A DNA stretch of 63,654 nt, from contig CAJTYU010000019.1 of NCBI GenBank assembly GCA_910584095.1, positions 1 through 63,654 of the forward strand, read 5' to 3'. Position numbers and translations under genes: made by a program. Shown in pieces: positions 1 through 7,869 of this stretch (position 1 is its first letter; every line of letters begins with the position of its first letter). The notes beneath the pieces were generated by a model that searched no databases, had not been told where the DNA came from, and worked only from the letters and a program-made list of their open reading frames with translations. The stretch is from an uncultured Dorea sp. (lineage in GTDB: Bacteria; Bacillota; Clostridia; Lachnospirales; Lachnospiraceae).

Positions 1-383
1 TTGCAGATATGCTTACAAGAATTCGTAATGCAAATACTGCGAAACATGATACAGTGGATATTCCTGCATCTAAGATGAAGACTGCAATTGCTAATATTCT
101 GCTGGATGAAGGATATATTACAAAATACGATATCGTAGAAGACGGAGAGTTCCAGACAATCCGTGTAACATTAAAATACGGTGCAGATAAGAATGAGAAA
201 GTCATTTCAGGGCTTAAGAGAATTTCTAAGCCGGGTCTGCGCGTATATGCAAACTGTGAGGAGCTGCCGAAAGTACTTGGCGGACTTGGAACAGCAATCA
301 TTTCAACCAATCAGGGTGTTATCACAGACAAAGAAGCAAGGAAGCTTGGCGTAGGCGGAGAAGTACTGGCATTTGTGTGGTAA
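1..383 (+). CDS. rpsH: 30S ribosomal protein S8 (5' end cut by window edge)
   Basis: S8 binds the central domain of 16S rRNA and is an assembly protein of the small subunit. The reading frame enters the window at base 3, where an Ala-Asp pair precedes MLTRIRNAN. The Met at base 9 is therefore internal, and only the first few residues of the protein lie outside the window. The C-terminus keeps the typical GVGGEVLAFVW ending, so the domain is otherwise complete. It is the first visible gene of the spc operon segment, followed by rplF after an unusually long 249-bp gap filled with repeat sequence. Confidence 0.97.
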   Translation, partial: ADMLTRIRNANTAKHDTVDIPASKMKTAIANILLDEGYITKYDIVEDGEFQTIRVTLKYGADKNEKVISGLKRISKPGLRVYANCEELPKVLGGLGTAIISTNQGVITDKEARKLGVGGEVLAFVW

Positions 384-632
384 CCGAAAGCAACTTAGTG
401 AAAGCGAGCCGGAGGCGAAGCTTGAACTTAGTGCGAGGTTGTTCCTTGAGATTAGCGAAAGGAACTTCCTTAGAGGAAACACCATCGTTACTAGACTTGA
501 AAAGACCTCGTCAAGTGTTAAGGTGTGCGTTCGCACTAGGCTCGAAAGAACCTCGCCAAGTGCTCACAGTAACTGAAAACAGAGCAGGCGAAAGATTCTG
601 CTCCGAGAATTTAAGTTAAGGAGGATATGGCA
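384..632 (+). repeat. rpsH-rplF spacer with hairpin repeat copy A
   Basis: This 249-bp spacer is long for a ribosomal operon. It starts one base after the rpsH stop with a repeat (about 386-434) that recurs after other genes in this region. The core pairs AAGCGAGCC (402-410) with GGCGAAGCTT (414-423), giving a stem interrupted by opposed GA dinucleotides. Copies of CTTAGTG flank it on both sides. Further related AACCTCGCCAAGTG-like and AGGAACTTCCTT-like segments follow. The rplF ribosome binding site AAGGAGG lies at 618-624. Open frames here have no plausible start site and are treated as non-coding. Confidence 0.6.
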
Positions 633-1175
633 ATGTCACGTATCGGAAGACTGCCAATCGCGATTCCGGCAGGCGTAACTGTGGAAATCGCAGAGAATAA
701 TGTAGTGACCGTAAAAGGTCCAAAGGGAACTCTGTCTAGGGAGCTTCCTGTTGAAATGGAAATTAAGAAAGACGGCGAGACAATCGTCGTTACAAGACCG
801 AATGATTTGAAGAAGATGAAATCCCTTCACGGCCTTACCAGGACACTGATTAACAACATGGTTATCGGCGTTACAGAAGGATATAAGAAAGTTCTTGAAG
901 TAAACGGTGTTGGTTATAGAGCGGCAAAATCAGGAAACAAATTAACACTTAGCCTTGGATACTCTCACCCGGTAGAGATGATCGACCCGGAAGGCGTTGA
1001 GACGGTTCTCGAGGGACAGAACAAGATTACTGTTCAGGGTATCGATAAGGAAAAGGTTGGACAGTATGCAGCCGAGATCAGAGATAAGAGAAGACCGGAG
1101 CCATATAAGGGCAAGGGTATTAAGTACTCTGACGAGGTTATCAGACGTAAAGTCGGTAAGACAGGTAAAAAATAA
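633..1175 (+). CDS. rplF: 50S ribosomal protein L6
   Basis: L6 binds 23S rRNA near the sarcin-ricin loop and the factor-binding site. The 180-residue product starts MSRIGRLPI and carries the usual duplicated L6 fold. The C-terminal RRPEPYKGKGIKY signature is present. Two ATGs are available (627 and 633). The second lies 8 bases after the AAGGAGG site at 618-624, while the first is only 2 bases away, so 633 is chosen. It lies between rpsH and rplR as in other Firmicutes. Confidence 0.97.
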   Translation: MSRIGRLPIAIPAGVTVEIAENNVVTVKGPKGTLSRELPVEMEIKKDGETIVVTRPNDLKKMKSLHGLTRTLINNMVIGVTEGYKKVLEVNGVGYRAAKSGNKLTLSLGYSHPVEMIDPEGVETVLEGQNKITVQGIDKEKVGQYAAEIRDKRRPEPYKGKGIKYSDEVIRRKVGKTGKK

Positions 1176-1194
1176 TTAAGGAGGGTGAGAGAAA

Positions 1195-1563
1195 ATGGTT
1201 AGCAAAAAATCAAGAAGCGAAGTTCGTGTAAAAAAACACATGAAATTACGTAACCGTTTCAGCGGTACGCCTGAATGCCCGCGTTTAGCAGTGTTCAGAA
1301 GTAACAAACACATGTATGCTCAGATTATTGATGATACAGCCCAGATTACTCTGGTATCCGCTTCCACTCTTCAGAAAGATGTGAAAGCAAACCTGGAAAA
1401 GACGGACAATGTAGAGGCAGCCGCATATCTTGGCAAAGTAATTGCCGAGAGAGCGCTTGAGAAAGGCATCAAGGACGTTGTTTTTGACAGAGGCGGTTTT
1501 ATCTATCACGGAAAAGTTCAGGCATTAGCAGACGCAGCTAGAGAAGCTGGTTTGAATTTCTAG
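1195..1563 (+). CDS. rplR: 50S ribosomal protein L18
   Basis: L18 helps bring 5S rRNA into the large subunit together with L5. The 122-residue protein has a basic N-terminus and the FDRGGFIYHGKVQALADAAR-type C-terminal signature of the family. The start follows a GGAGGGTGAGAGAAA leader. It sits 19 bp after rplF and 14 bp before rpsE, which is normal spc operon spacing. Confidence 0.97.
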   Translation: MVSKKSRSEVRVKKHMKLRNRFSGTPECPRLAVFRSNKHMYAQIIDDTAQITLVSASTLQKDVKANLEKTDNVEAAAYLGKVIAERALEKGIKDVVFDRGGFIYHGKVQALADAAREAGLNF

Positions 1564-1577
1564 AAGGAGGAGCACAC

Positions 1578-2087
1578 ATGAAACAAGAACGTATTGATGC
1601 TGGTTCATTAGAATTGACAGAAAAAGTAGTATCAATTAAACGTGTTACCAAGGTTGTTAAGGGTGGCCGGAATATGAGATTCACAGCTTTAGTAGTTGTT
1701 GGCGATGGGAACGGCCATGTTGGTGCAGGTTTAGGAAAAGCAACCGAAATCCCGGAAGCAATCCGCAAGGGAAAAGAGGATGCTGCAAAGAAGCTTATTA
1801 CGGTTGCATTAGATGAGAATGGAAGTATTACACATGATTTGATCGGTAAATTCGGAAGCGCTTCCGTATTACTGAAAAAGGCACCAGATGGTACTGGAGT
1901 GATTGCCGGCGGTCCGGCGCGTGCCGTTATCGAGATGGCGGGTATCAAGAATATCCGTACAAAGTCTCTTGGCTCTAACAATAAGCAGAATGTTGTTCTG
2001 GCTACGATTGAGGGACTGAAAGAGGTTAAGACTCCAGAAGAAGTGGCTAAGCTTCGTGGAAAATCCATCGAAGAGATCTTAGGCTAG
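1578..2087 (+). CDS. rpsE: 30S ribosomal protein S5
   Basis: S5 acts in decoding fidelity at the small-subunit mRNA entry site. The 169-residue product has the N-terminal double-stranded RNA-binding segment (KVVKGGRNMRF, VGDGNGHVGAGLGKA) followed by the C-terminal S5 fold with GGPARAVIEMAGI. The start follows AGAAGGAGG at about 1562-1570. It is in tight operon spacing with rplR and rpmD. Confidence 0.97.
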   Translation: MKQERIDAGSLELTEKVVSIKRVTKVVKGGRNMRFTALVVVGDGNGHVGAGLGKATEIPEAIRKGKEDAAKKLITVALDENGSITHDLIGKFGSASVLLKKAPDGTGVIAGGPARAVIEMAGIKNIRTKSLGSNNKQNVVLATIEGLKEVKTPEEVAKLRGKSIEEILG

Positions 2088-2103
2088 AGGGAGGTAGACC
2101 GAG

Positions 2104-2283
2104 ATGGCAAATTTAAAAATCACATTGGTAAAATCTACAATCGGTGCTGTACCGAAGCATAAGAAAACCGTAGAAGCGCTTGGGCTTAAGAAGACGGGCA
2201 GGACAGTTGTGCTTCCGGACAATGCGGCTACAAGAGGAATGGTGAAACAGGTTCAGCATCTGGTAAAGGTAGAAGAGGCGTAA
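2104..2283 (+). CDS. rpmD: 50S ribosomal protein L30
   Basis: This small gene encodes 59 residues beginning MANLKITLVKSTIGAVPKHK and ending QHLVKVEEA, a typical bacterial L30. The segment TVEALGLKKTGRTVV and the DNAATRGM turn are characteristic of the family. A GAGGGAGGTAGACCGAG leader precedes the ATG. Its place between rpsE and rplO is the conserved spc order. Confidence 0.96.
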   Translation: MANLKITLVKSTIGAVPKHKKTVEALGLKKTGRTVVLPDNAATRGMVKQVQHLVKVEEA

Positions 2284-2309
2284 CAAATTTTGAATAAGGA
2301 GGTGTAACC

Positions 2310-2750
2310 ATGGACTTATCTAATTTAAGACCTGCTGACGGAGCAAAGCAGAGCAGCAATTTCAGAAGAGGACGCGGACACGGTTCTGGAAACGGAAAGA
2401 CTGCCGGCAAGGGACATAAAGGTCAGAGAGCCCGTTCAGGCGGCACAAGGCCCGGTTTCGAAGGCGGTCAGATGCCATTATACAGAAGGATTCCTAAGAG
2501 AGGCTTCACAAACAGAAATTCCAAGACGATCGTCGGGATCAACGTGGGCGTTTTGGAGGCGTTTGAAAATGATACAGTGGTTTCTGTAGAAAATTTAATC
2601 GAGGCTGGAATCGTAAAGAATCCAAGAGACGGAGTTAAGATTCTTGGAAATGGTGAATTGACGAAAAAACTTACAGTTCAGGCGAATGCATTCAGTGCTG
2701 GTGCAGTAGCTAAGATTGAGGCACTTGGTGGAAAAGCAGAGGTGATCTAA
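2310..2750 (+). CDS. rplO: 50S ribosomal protein L15
   Basis: L15 is a late assembly protein of the large subunit. The 146-residue product shows the glycine- and arginine-rich N-terminal extension (RRGRGHGSGNGKTAGKGHKG) and a C-terminal globular part with KILGNGELTKKLTV. An AAGGAGGTG site precedes the ATG. The stop TAA shares its last base with the secY start, so the two genes are translationally coupled. Confidence 0.97.
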   Translation: MDLSNLRPADGAKQSSNFRRGRGHGSGNGKTAGKGHKGQRARSGGTRPGFEGGQMPLYRRIPKRGFTNRNSKTIVGINVGVLEAFENDTVVSVENLIEAGIVKNPRDGVKILGNGELTKKLTVQANAFSAGAVAKIEALGGKAEVI

Positions 2751-4066
2751 TGTTCAAAACATTTCGACGGGCATTTCAAATTGAGGATATTCGGAAGAAG
2801 ATCTTATACACATTTTTAATGTTAATCGTAATCAGACTTGGCTCACAGCTGCCGACACCGGGCGTGGATCCGTCCTATATCAAAGAGTTTTTTGCACAGA
2901 ATACGGGGGAAGCGTTTAATTTTTTTAACGCTTTCACCGGCGGTTCCTTTGAGCAGATGTCAGTATTTGCCCTAAGTATTACCCCATATATTACGTCTTC
3001 CATTATTATGCAGCTTCTTACTATCGCAATTCCGAAGTTAGAGGATATGCAGAAGGAGGGCGAGGATGGAAGAAAGAAGATTGCGTCCTTTACAAGATAT
3101 CTGACGGTAGGTCTGGCGCTGATCGAATCAACGGCGATGGCGGTTGGCTTTGGCCGTCAGGGACTTCTGGTTGAGTATAATTTTGTAAATGCGGCAATTG
3201 TAGTGCTCACTCTTACAGGTGGTTCTGCATTTCTCATGTGGATTGGCGAGCGTATCACGGAGAACGGTGTTGGAAACGGTATTTCCATCGTGCTGGTGAT
3301 TAATATTGTTTCACGTATCCCAAATGATATGGCAACGTTGTTTGAGCAGTTTATACAGGGAAAGAACATCGCCAAAGGCGGTCTGGCAGTTATCATTATT
3401 CTGGCGATCATTCTGGTTCTGGTAGTATTCGTTGTAATCCTTCAGAGCGGCGAGAGAAGGATTGCTGTGCAGTATTCCCAGAAGATGCAGGGCAGAAGGA
3501 CCTATGGCGGACAGTCGACTCATATTCCGATGAAGATTAACACAGCCGGCGTAATTCCGATTATCTTCGCATCTTCGCTGATGCAGTTCCCAGTAGTGAT
3601 CGCTACATTTTTGGGGAAAGCGGATGGAAATGGCATTGGCAGTGAGATCCTTCGCGGATTAAACCAGAGCAACTGGTGCAATCCTCAGAATATTAAATAT
3701 TCATGGGGACTGGTTGTGTATATTGTTTTAACTATATTCTTTGCATATTTTTATACGTCCATCACCTTTAACCCGATGGAGATCGCAAATAATATGAAAA
3801 AGAGCGGTGGATTTGTTCCGGGTATCCGTCCAGGACGTCCGACGGTTGAGTATCTGAGAAGGATACTGAACTATATCATATTTATCGGAGCATGCGGTCT
3901 GGTTGTGATACAGTTTGTGCCGATTCTGTTTAACGGATGGCTTGGCGCAAGAGTATCCTTCGGCGGAACGTCGCTGATTATTATTGTCGGCGTTGTGCTC
4001 GAGACAATTAAACAGATTGAATCTCAGATGCTTGTACGTAATTACAAGGGATTTTTGAACAGATGA
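2750..4066 (+). CDS. secY: Sec translocon channel subunit SecY
   Basis: SecY forms the protein-conducting channel of the inner membrane with SecE and SecG. The 438-residue protein has ten hydrophobic segments. It carries the signature GSQLPTPGVD near residue 30, the plug-region TGGSFEQMSVFALSI, and the cytoplasmic loop GERRIAVQYSQKMQGRR that contacts SecA and the ribosome. The start overlaps the rplO stop by one base. A 125-bp gap separates it from adk. That gap contains a short GGGCGCACGCCC palindrome and a weak promoter-like pair (TTGACC 4138-4143, TAAAAT 4163-4168, 19-bp spacer). Confidence 0.97.
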   Translation: MFKTFRRAFQIEDIRKKILYTFLMLIVIRLGSQLPTPGVDPSYIKEFFAQNTGEAFNFFNAFTGGSFEQMSVFALSITPYITSSIIMQLLTIAIPKLEDMQKEGEDGRKKIASFTRYLTVGLALIESTAMAVGFGRQGLLVEYNFVNAAIVVLTLTGGSAFLMWIGERITENGVGNGISIVLVINIVSRIPNDMATLFEQFIQGKNIAKGGLAVIIILAIILVLVVFVVILQSGERRIAVQYSQKMQGRRTYGGQSTHIPMKINTAGVIPIIFASSLMQFPVVIATFLGKADGNGIGSEILRGLNQSNWCNPQNIKYSWGLVVYIVLTIFFAYFYTSITFNPMEIANNMKKSGGFVPGIRPGRPTVEYLRRILNYIIFIGACGLVVIQFVPILFNGWLGARVSFGGTSLIIIVGVVLETIKQIESQMLVRNYKGFLNR

Positions 4067-4191
4067 GACTGGTGGGCGCACGCCCGTCAGACGATGCGGA
4101 GCATGCGGTAAACGCTTGTTCCGATACCATATCTATTTTGACCTGCGAAATTATTCGCGGGTTAAAATGCTATATAAGGAGGAGGTATTCC

Positions 4192-4836
4192 ATGAAGATT
4201 ATTATGTTAGGTGCACCTGGAGCTGGAAAGGGAACCCAGGCAAAGAAGATTGCAGGTCAGTATAATATTCCGCACATTTCTACGGGAGACATTTTCCGTG
4301 CAAATATTAAGAACGGCACAGAGCTCGGCAAAAAGGCTAAGACCTACATGGATCAGGGACTGCTTGTACCGGATGAACTGGTTGTAGACTTGGTAGTGGA
4401 CCGTGTGAATCAGGATGATTGTGTAAACGGATACGTTCTGGACGGTTTTCCGAGGACGATCCCGCAGGCGGAGGCGCTTTCAGAGGCGCTGAAAAAGCTT
4501 GGGCAGAAGATGGATTATGCAATTGATGTGGATGTGCCGGATGAGAATATCGTGAATCGTATGTCGGGCAGAAGAGCCTGCGTTGGATGCGGCGCTACGT
4601 ATCATCTGGTATATGCGCCGACAAAGCAGGAAGGCATCTGCGATACATGCGGAAAGGAACTGATCCTCAGGGACGACGACAAACCGGAGACGGTTCAGAA
4701 ACGCCTGAACGTATACCATGAGCAGACCCAGCCGTTGATCGATTATTATACAAAGGAAGGAATCCTCCGCAAGGTAGACGGGACGATCGATATTGACGAA
4801 GTGTTCGGACAGATTGTAAAGCTTCTGGAGGCGTAG
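4192..4836 (+). CDS. adk: Adenylate kinase, zinc-binding LID type
   Basis: The enzyme interconverts ATP plus AMP and two ADP. The 214-residue product starts MKIIMLGAPGAGKGTQ, whose GAPGAGKGT is the P-loop. The DGFPRT motif of the AMP site follows near residue 84. The LID domain keeps four cysteines (CVGCG and CDTCG), the pattern of zinc-stabilised Gram-positive adenylate kinases. The start at 4192 follows GGAGGAGG by a few bases; the longer upstream frame has no homology and is rejected. It lies in the usual secY-adk-map order. Confidence 0.97.
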   Translation: MKIIMLGAPGAGKGTQAKKIAGQYNIPHISTGDIFRANIKNGTELGKKAKTYMDQGLLVPDELVVDLVVDRVNQDDCVNGYVLDGFPRTIPQAEALSEALKKLGQKMDYAIDVDVPDENIVNRMSGRRACVGCGATYHLVYAPTKQEGICDTCGKELILRDDDKPETVQKRLNVYHEQTQPLIDYYTKEGILRKVDGTIDIDEVFGQIVKLLEA

Positions 4837-4839
4837 GAT

Positions 4840-5601
4840 ATGCCGATATCAATTAAATCATCAAGAGAAATAGAACTGATGGCGGAGGCGGGGCGGATTC
4901 TGGAGAAGGTTCATCTGGAACTGGAAAAGGCTCTGCATCCGGGAATGAGCACCCTTGAGATTGATCATTTGGGAAGAGAGCTGATCGAGGGGTATGGATG
5001 TACCCCTTCATTCCTTAATTATAACGGATATCCGGCATCTATCTGCGTATCGGTAAACGAAGAGGTCGTGCACGGTATTCCATCAAAGCGCCGTATTATA
5101 AAGGAAGGCGATATAGTGAGTCTGGATGCGGGCGTGATCTATAAGGGATACCATTCCGATGCCGCAAGGACTCATGCTGTGGGAGTTGTGAGCAAAGAAG
5201 CCGAAGATTTGATCAGAGTCACAAGAGAATGCTTCTTCGAAGGCATAAAGTACGCAAAAGAAGGCAATCATTTATTTGACATTTCCAGAGCGATTGGAAA
5301 ATATGCCAGAGAGCGGGGATATGGCGTGGTGAGAGACCTTTGCGGCCATGGCGTCGGCACGACCCTGCATGAAGCGCCGGAGATACCGAATTATGAGGTG
5401 GCGAAGCGCGGCGTAAGGTTAAGGGCCGGAATGACGCTGGCGGTTGAGCCGATGATTAATATTGGAGGCTGGGAGGTTGACTGGCTGGATGACGATTGGA
5501 CGGTAGTAACCAGAGACCGCACGCTGTCGGCACATTATGAAAATACCATCGTGATCACAGAGGGTGAACCAAGAATCCTGTCAATGGCCGAAAGCACTTA
5601 G
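4840..5601 (+). CDS. map: Methionine aminopeptidase, type I
   Basis: This metalloprotease removes the initiator methionine from nascent proteins. The 253-residue product has the pita-bread fold signature, with metal ligands recognisable in SLDAG, HSDAARTH, GHGVGTTLHE, EPMI and HYENTIVIT. There is no N-terminal zinc-finger extension. It starts 4 bp after adk. The last codons (Glu-Ser-Thr-stop) lie inside copy B of the hairpin repeat, so the repeat appears to supply the stop codon. Confidence 0.96.
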   Translation: MPISIKSSREIELMAEAGRILEKVHLELEKALHPGMSTLEIDHLGRELIEGYGCTPSFLNYNGYPASICVSVNEEVVHGIPSKRRIIKEGDIVSLDAGVIYKGYHSDAARTHAVGVVSKEAEDLIRVTRECFFEGIKYAKEGNHLFDISRAIGKYARERGYGVVRDLCGHGVGTTLHEAPEIPNYEVAKRGVRLRAGMTLAVEPMINIGGWEVDWLDDDWTVVTRDRTLSAHYENTIVITEGEPRILSMAEST

Positions 5602-5642
5602 CGAAAGCAAGCCGAAAGGCGCAGCTTAAGGTTAGTGCGAGC
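5590..5642 (+). repeat. Hairpin repeat copy B, overlapping the map stop codon
   Basis: The segment CCGAAAGCACTTAGCGAAAG matches the start of copy A after rpsH. Its hairpin pairs AAGCAAGCC with GGCGCAGCTT around a GAAA tetraloop (loop 5614-5617). A TTAGTGCGAG tail follows. The map stop TAG (5599-5601) is part of the repeat. Confidence 0.6.
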
Positions 5643-5679
5643 AGGCGAAAAGGTTATAAAAGCAGTGAGTGAGGTTGGA

Positions 5680-5946
5680 ATGGACAGATACAGGACAGGG
5701 ATGCTTGCAAGGTCAAAGGCCGGGCATGACGCTGGGAAAATATATGTAATAATGGATACTGACGGCGCATATGCATATTTAGCGGACGGCAGGATTAGAA
5801 CTGCTGCTAAGCCAAAGAAGAAAAAAATAAAACATATAGAATTAATCTGCATGGAGCATGATATATCCGAGGCGGATGACGCGCAGCTCAGAAGGATACT
5901 GAAGGAATATCAGAATAACGTTTTAATTGAGGAAGAAGAGATTTAG
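5680..5946 (+). CDS. KOW-domain RNA-binding protein (L14e-like)
   Basis: This 88-residue basic protein begins MDRYRTGMLARSKAGHDAGK. The N-terminal half has the KOW/ribosomal L14e-like strand pattern (GMLARSKAGHDAGKIYVIM), followed by the lysine run KPKKKKIKH and an acidic tail. Small KOW proteins of this kind sit between map and infA in many Clostridia, where a ribosome-associated role is presumed but not proven to my knowledge. The start at 5680 is preferred over 5635, because the earlier residues are encoded within the repeat and the GAGGTTGG site precedes 5680. Confidence 0.85.
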   Translation: MDRYRTGMLARSKAGHDAGKIYVIMDTDGAYAYLADGRIRTAAKPKKKKIKHIELICMEHDISEADDAQLRRILKEYQNNVLIEEEEI

Positions 5947-5959
5947 GAGGATGTAAGAT

Positions 5960-6178
5960 ATGTCAAAGGCTGACGTGATTGAAATTGAAGGAACCGTAGT
6001 AGAGAAACTTCCGAATGCAATGTTTCAGGTAGAGCTTGAAAACGGACATCAGGTGCTTGCGCATATCAGCGGCAAGCTTAGAATGAATTTTATCAAGATT
6101 TTGCCAGGTGACAAGGTTACGCTGGAGCTGTCACCTTATGATTTATCCAAAGGAAGAATTATTTGGAGAGATAAGTAA
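5960..6178 (+). CDS. infA: Translation initiation factor IF-1
   Basis: IF-1 occupies the ribosomal A site during initiation. The 72-residue product is a complete single OB-fold: MSKADVIEIEGTVVEKLPNA, then FQVELENGHQVLAHISGK and the C-terminal LSPYDLSKGRIIWRDK. A TTAGGAGG site precedes the start. It is 13 bp downstream of the KOW gene. Confidence 0.98.
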   Translation: MSKADVIEIEGTVVEKLPNAMFQVELENGHQVLAHISGKLRMNFIKILPGDKVTLELSPYDLSKGRIIWRDK

Positions 6179-6186
6179 AAAACATA

Positions 6187-6216
6187 TTGACGCAGGATAA
6201 AAAAGGGTGCTATAAT
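6187..6216 (+). promoter_or_regulatory. Sigma-A type promoter before rpmJ and the alpha operon genes
   Basis: TTGACG (6187-6192) and TATAAT (6211-6216) are separated by 18 bp, a near-consensus housekeeping promoter just after infA. A small AAGCAC/GTGCTT hairpin follows (about 6221-6241) in the predicted 5' leader. It would let rpmJ-rpsM-rpsK-rpsD-rpoA-rplQ be transcribed independently of the spc segment. Confidence 0.7.
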
Positions 6217-6316
6217 ATAAAAGCACGTTTTCGGGTGCTTTATTTCGTTGCGCATTTTTAAAGCCCTGGAAACAAGGAAACCTGAAAGGCAAGCAATGGA
6301 TGAAAGGAGGATCCCC

Positions 6317-6430
6317 GTGAAGGTTAGATCATCAGTAAAACCAATTTGCGAGAAGTGCAAAGTTATTAAAAGAAAAGGAAGCATTCGCATTATCTGCGAA
6401 AATCCAAAACATAAACAGCGTCAGGGATAG
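6317..6430 (+). CDS. rpmJ: 50S ribosomal protein L36
   Basis: The 37-residue L36 starts at GTG 6317 after AAAGGAGG. It reads MKVRSSVKPICEKCKVIKRK and keeps the zinc-binding Cys-Cys-Cys-His set (CEKC, C in RIICENPKH, and the His), so it is the zinc-binding C+ form. The longer upstream frame is rejected. Confidence 0.96.
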   Translation: MKVRSSVKPICEKCKVIKRKGSIRIICENPKHKQRQG

Positions 6431-6933
6431 GCACTGAACACTTAATGAAAGCAAGCCATAGGCGCAGCTTGAATTTAGTGGTGAAGGTCGTTCGAGGAAC
6501 TTAGCGAGCGTGAGCCTAAAGGCGAAGCGCGAGGTTAGTGAGTCGAACATCTTCTGCAGTCGAAAAAGCAGATTGCAGACACAGACAAAGTTTATGAAAT
6601 TAAATTAGGCGGCTGATAGCCGGTACGATTTAATGTGCGGGCTATTTTAAATATACAAGGCGCACCTGTAGCCGGTGAAGTCCTCGTATATTGCTTCTAA
6701 TGCCGGCCCGTCATTACCGGATAGGATTTGTCCGGTGGCCGGAAAGGACGTGATACCGAACACGTCTGGACTTAAATTAAAGAGGAAGTTCCTTGCGCTA
6801 AGTTCGTGGGAAACCTTACTAAGCGAACAGGAACAACTCTTTTCAGTAAGCATGTGGGAAACCGTGCTGACTGCTCAGTAGTCCCTATTAAAGACAATGT
6901 AACTATAATTTTTAGAAAATGGAGGAAAATCAC
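6431..6933 (+). repeat. rpmJ-rpsM spacer: repeat copies C and D and a structured leader-like region
   Basis: This 503-bp spacer has no credible gene. Copy C (about 6437-6480) pairs AAGCAAGCC with GGCGCAGCTT around ATA. Copy D (about 6497-6540) pairs GCG..GCC with GGC..GCGC. Between 6600 and 6780 there are several GC-rich complementary segments (CCGG- and GGCC-containing arms, and ACGTGATACCGAACACGT) suggestive of a folded 5' leader. Two copies of GTGGGAAACC (6806-6815, 6854-6863) lie in related contexts. I cannot assign the region to a known riboswitch or ribosomal-leader family by eye. Confidence 0.45.
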
Positions 6934-7302
6934 ATGGCTCGTATAGCAGGTGTAGACTTACCAAGAGACAAACGTGTTGAAATCGGACTGACTTATATTT
7001 ATGGAATCGGCAGACCGAGCGCAACCCGGATTCTGACAGAGGCAGGAGTAGATCCTGATATCCGCTGCAGAGACTTGACAGATGAGGATGTTAAGAAAAT
7101 CAGTGCAGTAATTGATGAGACCCAGATGGTAGAAGGCGATCTTAGAAGAGAGATAGCGCTGAACATCAAGAGACTGCAGGAGATCGGATGCTACAGAGGT
7201 ATCCGCCACAGAAAAGGACTTCCAGTTCGCGGTCAGAAGACAAAGACCAACGCAAGAACAAGAAAGGGTCCGAAGAGAACAGTAGCTAATAAGAAAAAGT
7301 AA
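6934..7302 (+). CDS. rpsM: 30S ribosomal protein S13
   Basis: S13 lies in the head of the small subunit and forms bridges to the large subunit. The 122-residue product begins MARIAGVDLPRDKRVEIGLT and carries the family segment RGIRHRKGLPVRGQKTKTNAR before a basic tail. The ATG at 6934 follows ATGGAGGAAAATCAC; the in-frame ATG at 6919 lies upstream of the GGAGG and is rejected. Hairpin repeat copy E starts immediately after the stop. Confidence 0.97.
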   Translation: MARIAGVDLPRDKRVEIGLTYIYGIGRPSATRILTEAGVDPDIRCRDLTDEDVKKISAVIDETQMVEGDLRREIALNIKRLQEIGCYRGIRHRKGLPVRGQKTKTNARTRKGPKRTVANKKK

Positions 7303-7378
7303 AAACTTAGTGAAGGCAGGCTTAAGCGAAGCCTGCGGCTAGTATTTACTTTGTTCTTCGAGCATAGCGAGAAGAACT
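7303..7378 (+). repeat. Hairpin repeat copy E and a second hairpin after rpsM
   Basis: Directly after the rpsM stop, AAACTTAGTGAAG opens the same type of repeat. Its stem is perfect here: GCAGGCTT (7316-7323) with AAGCCTGC (7329-7336) around a five-base loop. A second hairpin of the TTCTTCG/CGAGAAGAA type follows (about 7352-7376). There is no T-run, so neither looks like a terminator. Confidence 0.55.
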
Positions 7379-7422
7379 TCATTAAAATTCATCAAAAAAG
7401 GAAAGTGTAGGTTAGTTTTATT

Positions 7423-7818
7423 ATGGCAAAGAAAGTTACAAAGAAAGTGACAAAAAAGCGTGTCAAGAAAAACGTTGAACGCGGACAGGCACATATCCAG
7501 TCATCCTTTAACAACACGATCGTTACATTAACGGATGCACAGGGTAACGCTCTTTCATGGGCAAGCGCCGGTGGTCTTGGATTTAAAGGTTCAAGGAAAT
7601 CTACTCCTTATGCAGCACAGATGGCAGCAGAGACTGCAGCAAAAGCAGCATTAGTCCATGGGTTAAAATCAGTAGATGTTATGGTTAAGGGACCAGGTTC
7701 TGGAAGAGAGGCAGCAATCCGTGCCCTTCAGGCATGCGGAATTGACGTAACAAGCATCAAGGACGTTACGCCTGTACCGCACAATGGATGCCGTCCGCCG
7801 AAGCGCAGAAGAGTCTAA
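7423..7818 (+). CDS. rpsK: 30S ribosomal protein S11
   Basis: S11 shapes the platform of the small subunit near the mRNA exit. The 131-residue product has a lysine-rich N-terminus and the signature segment VMVKGPGSGREAAIRALQACGI, ending in the PHNGCRPPKRRRV tail. It is in the alpha operon order rpsM-rpsK-rpsD-rpoA-rplQ. Confidence 0.97.
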   Translation: MAKKVTKKVTKKRVKKNVERGQAHIQSSFNNTIVTLTDAQGNALSWASAGGLGFKGSRKSTPYAAQMAAETAAKAALVHGLKSVDVMVKGPGSGREAAIRALQACGIDVTSIKDVTPVPHNGCRPPKRRRV

Positions 7819-7869
7819 TTGGTTACCCTTTAAAGATAACATTTGAGATAATAGGAGGAGATATAGGAC

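Noticed and set aside
373..619. Two overlapping open frames between rpsH and rplF
   Set aside because: They lie in the hairpin repeat, have no ribosome binding site and their translations are low in information and frame-dependent on the repeat.
6675..6881. 68-codon open frame upstream of rpsM
   Set aside because: No ribosome binding site or recognisable domain; it overlaps the structured leader-like region and GTGGGAAACC repeats.
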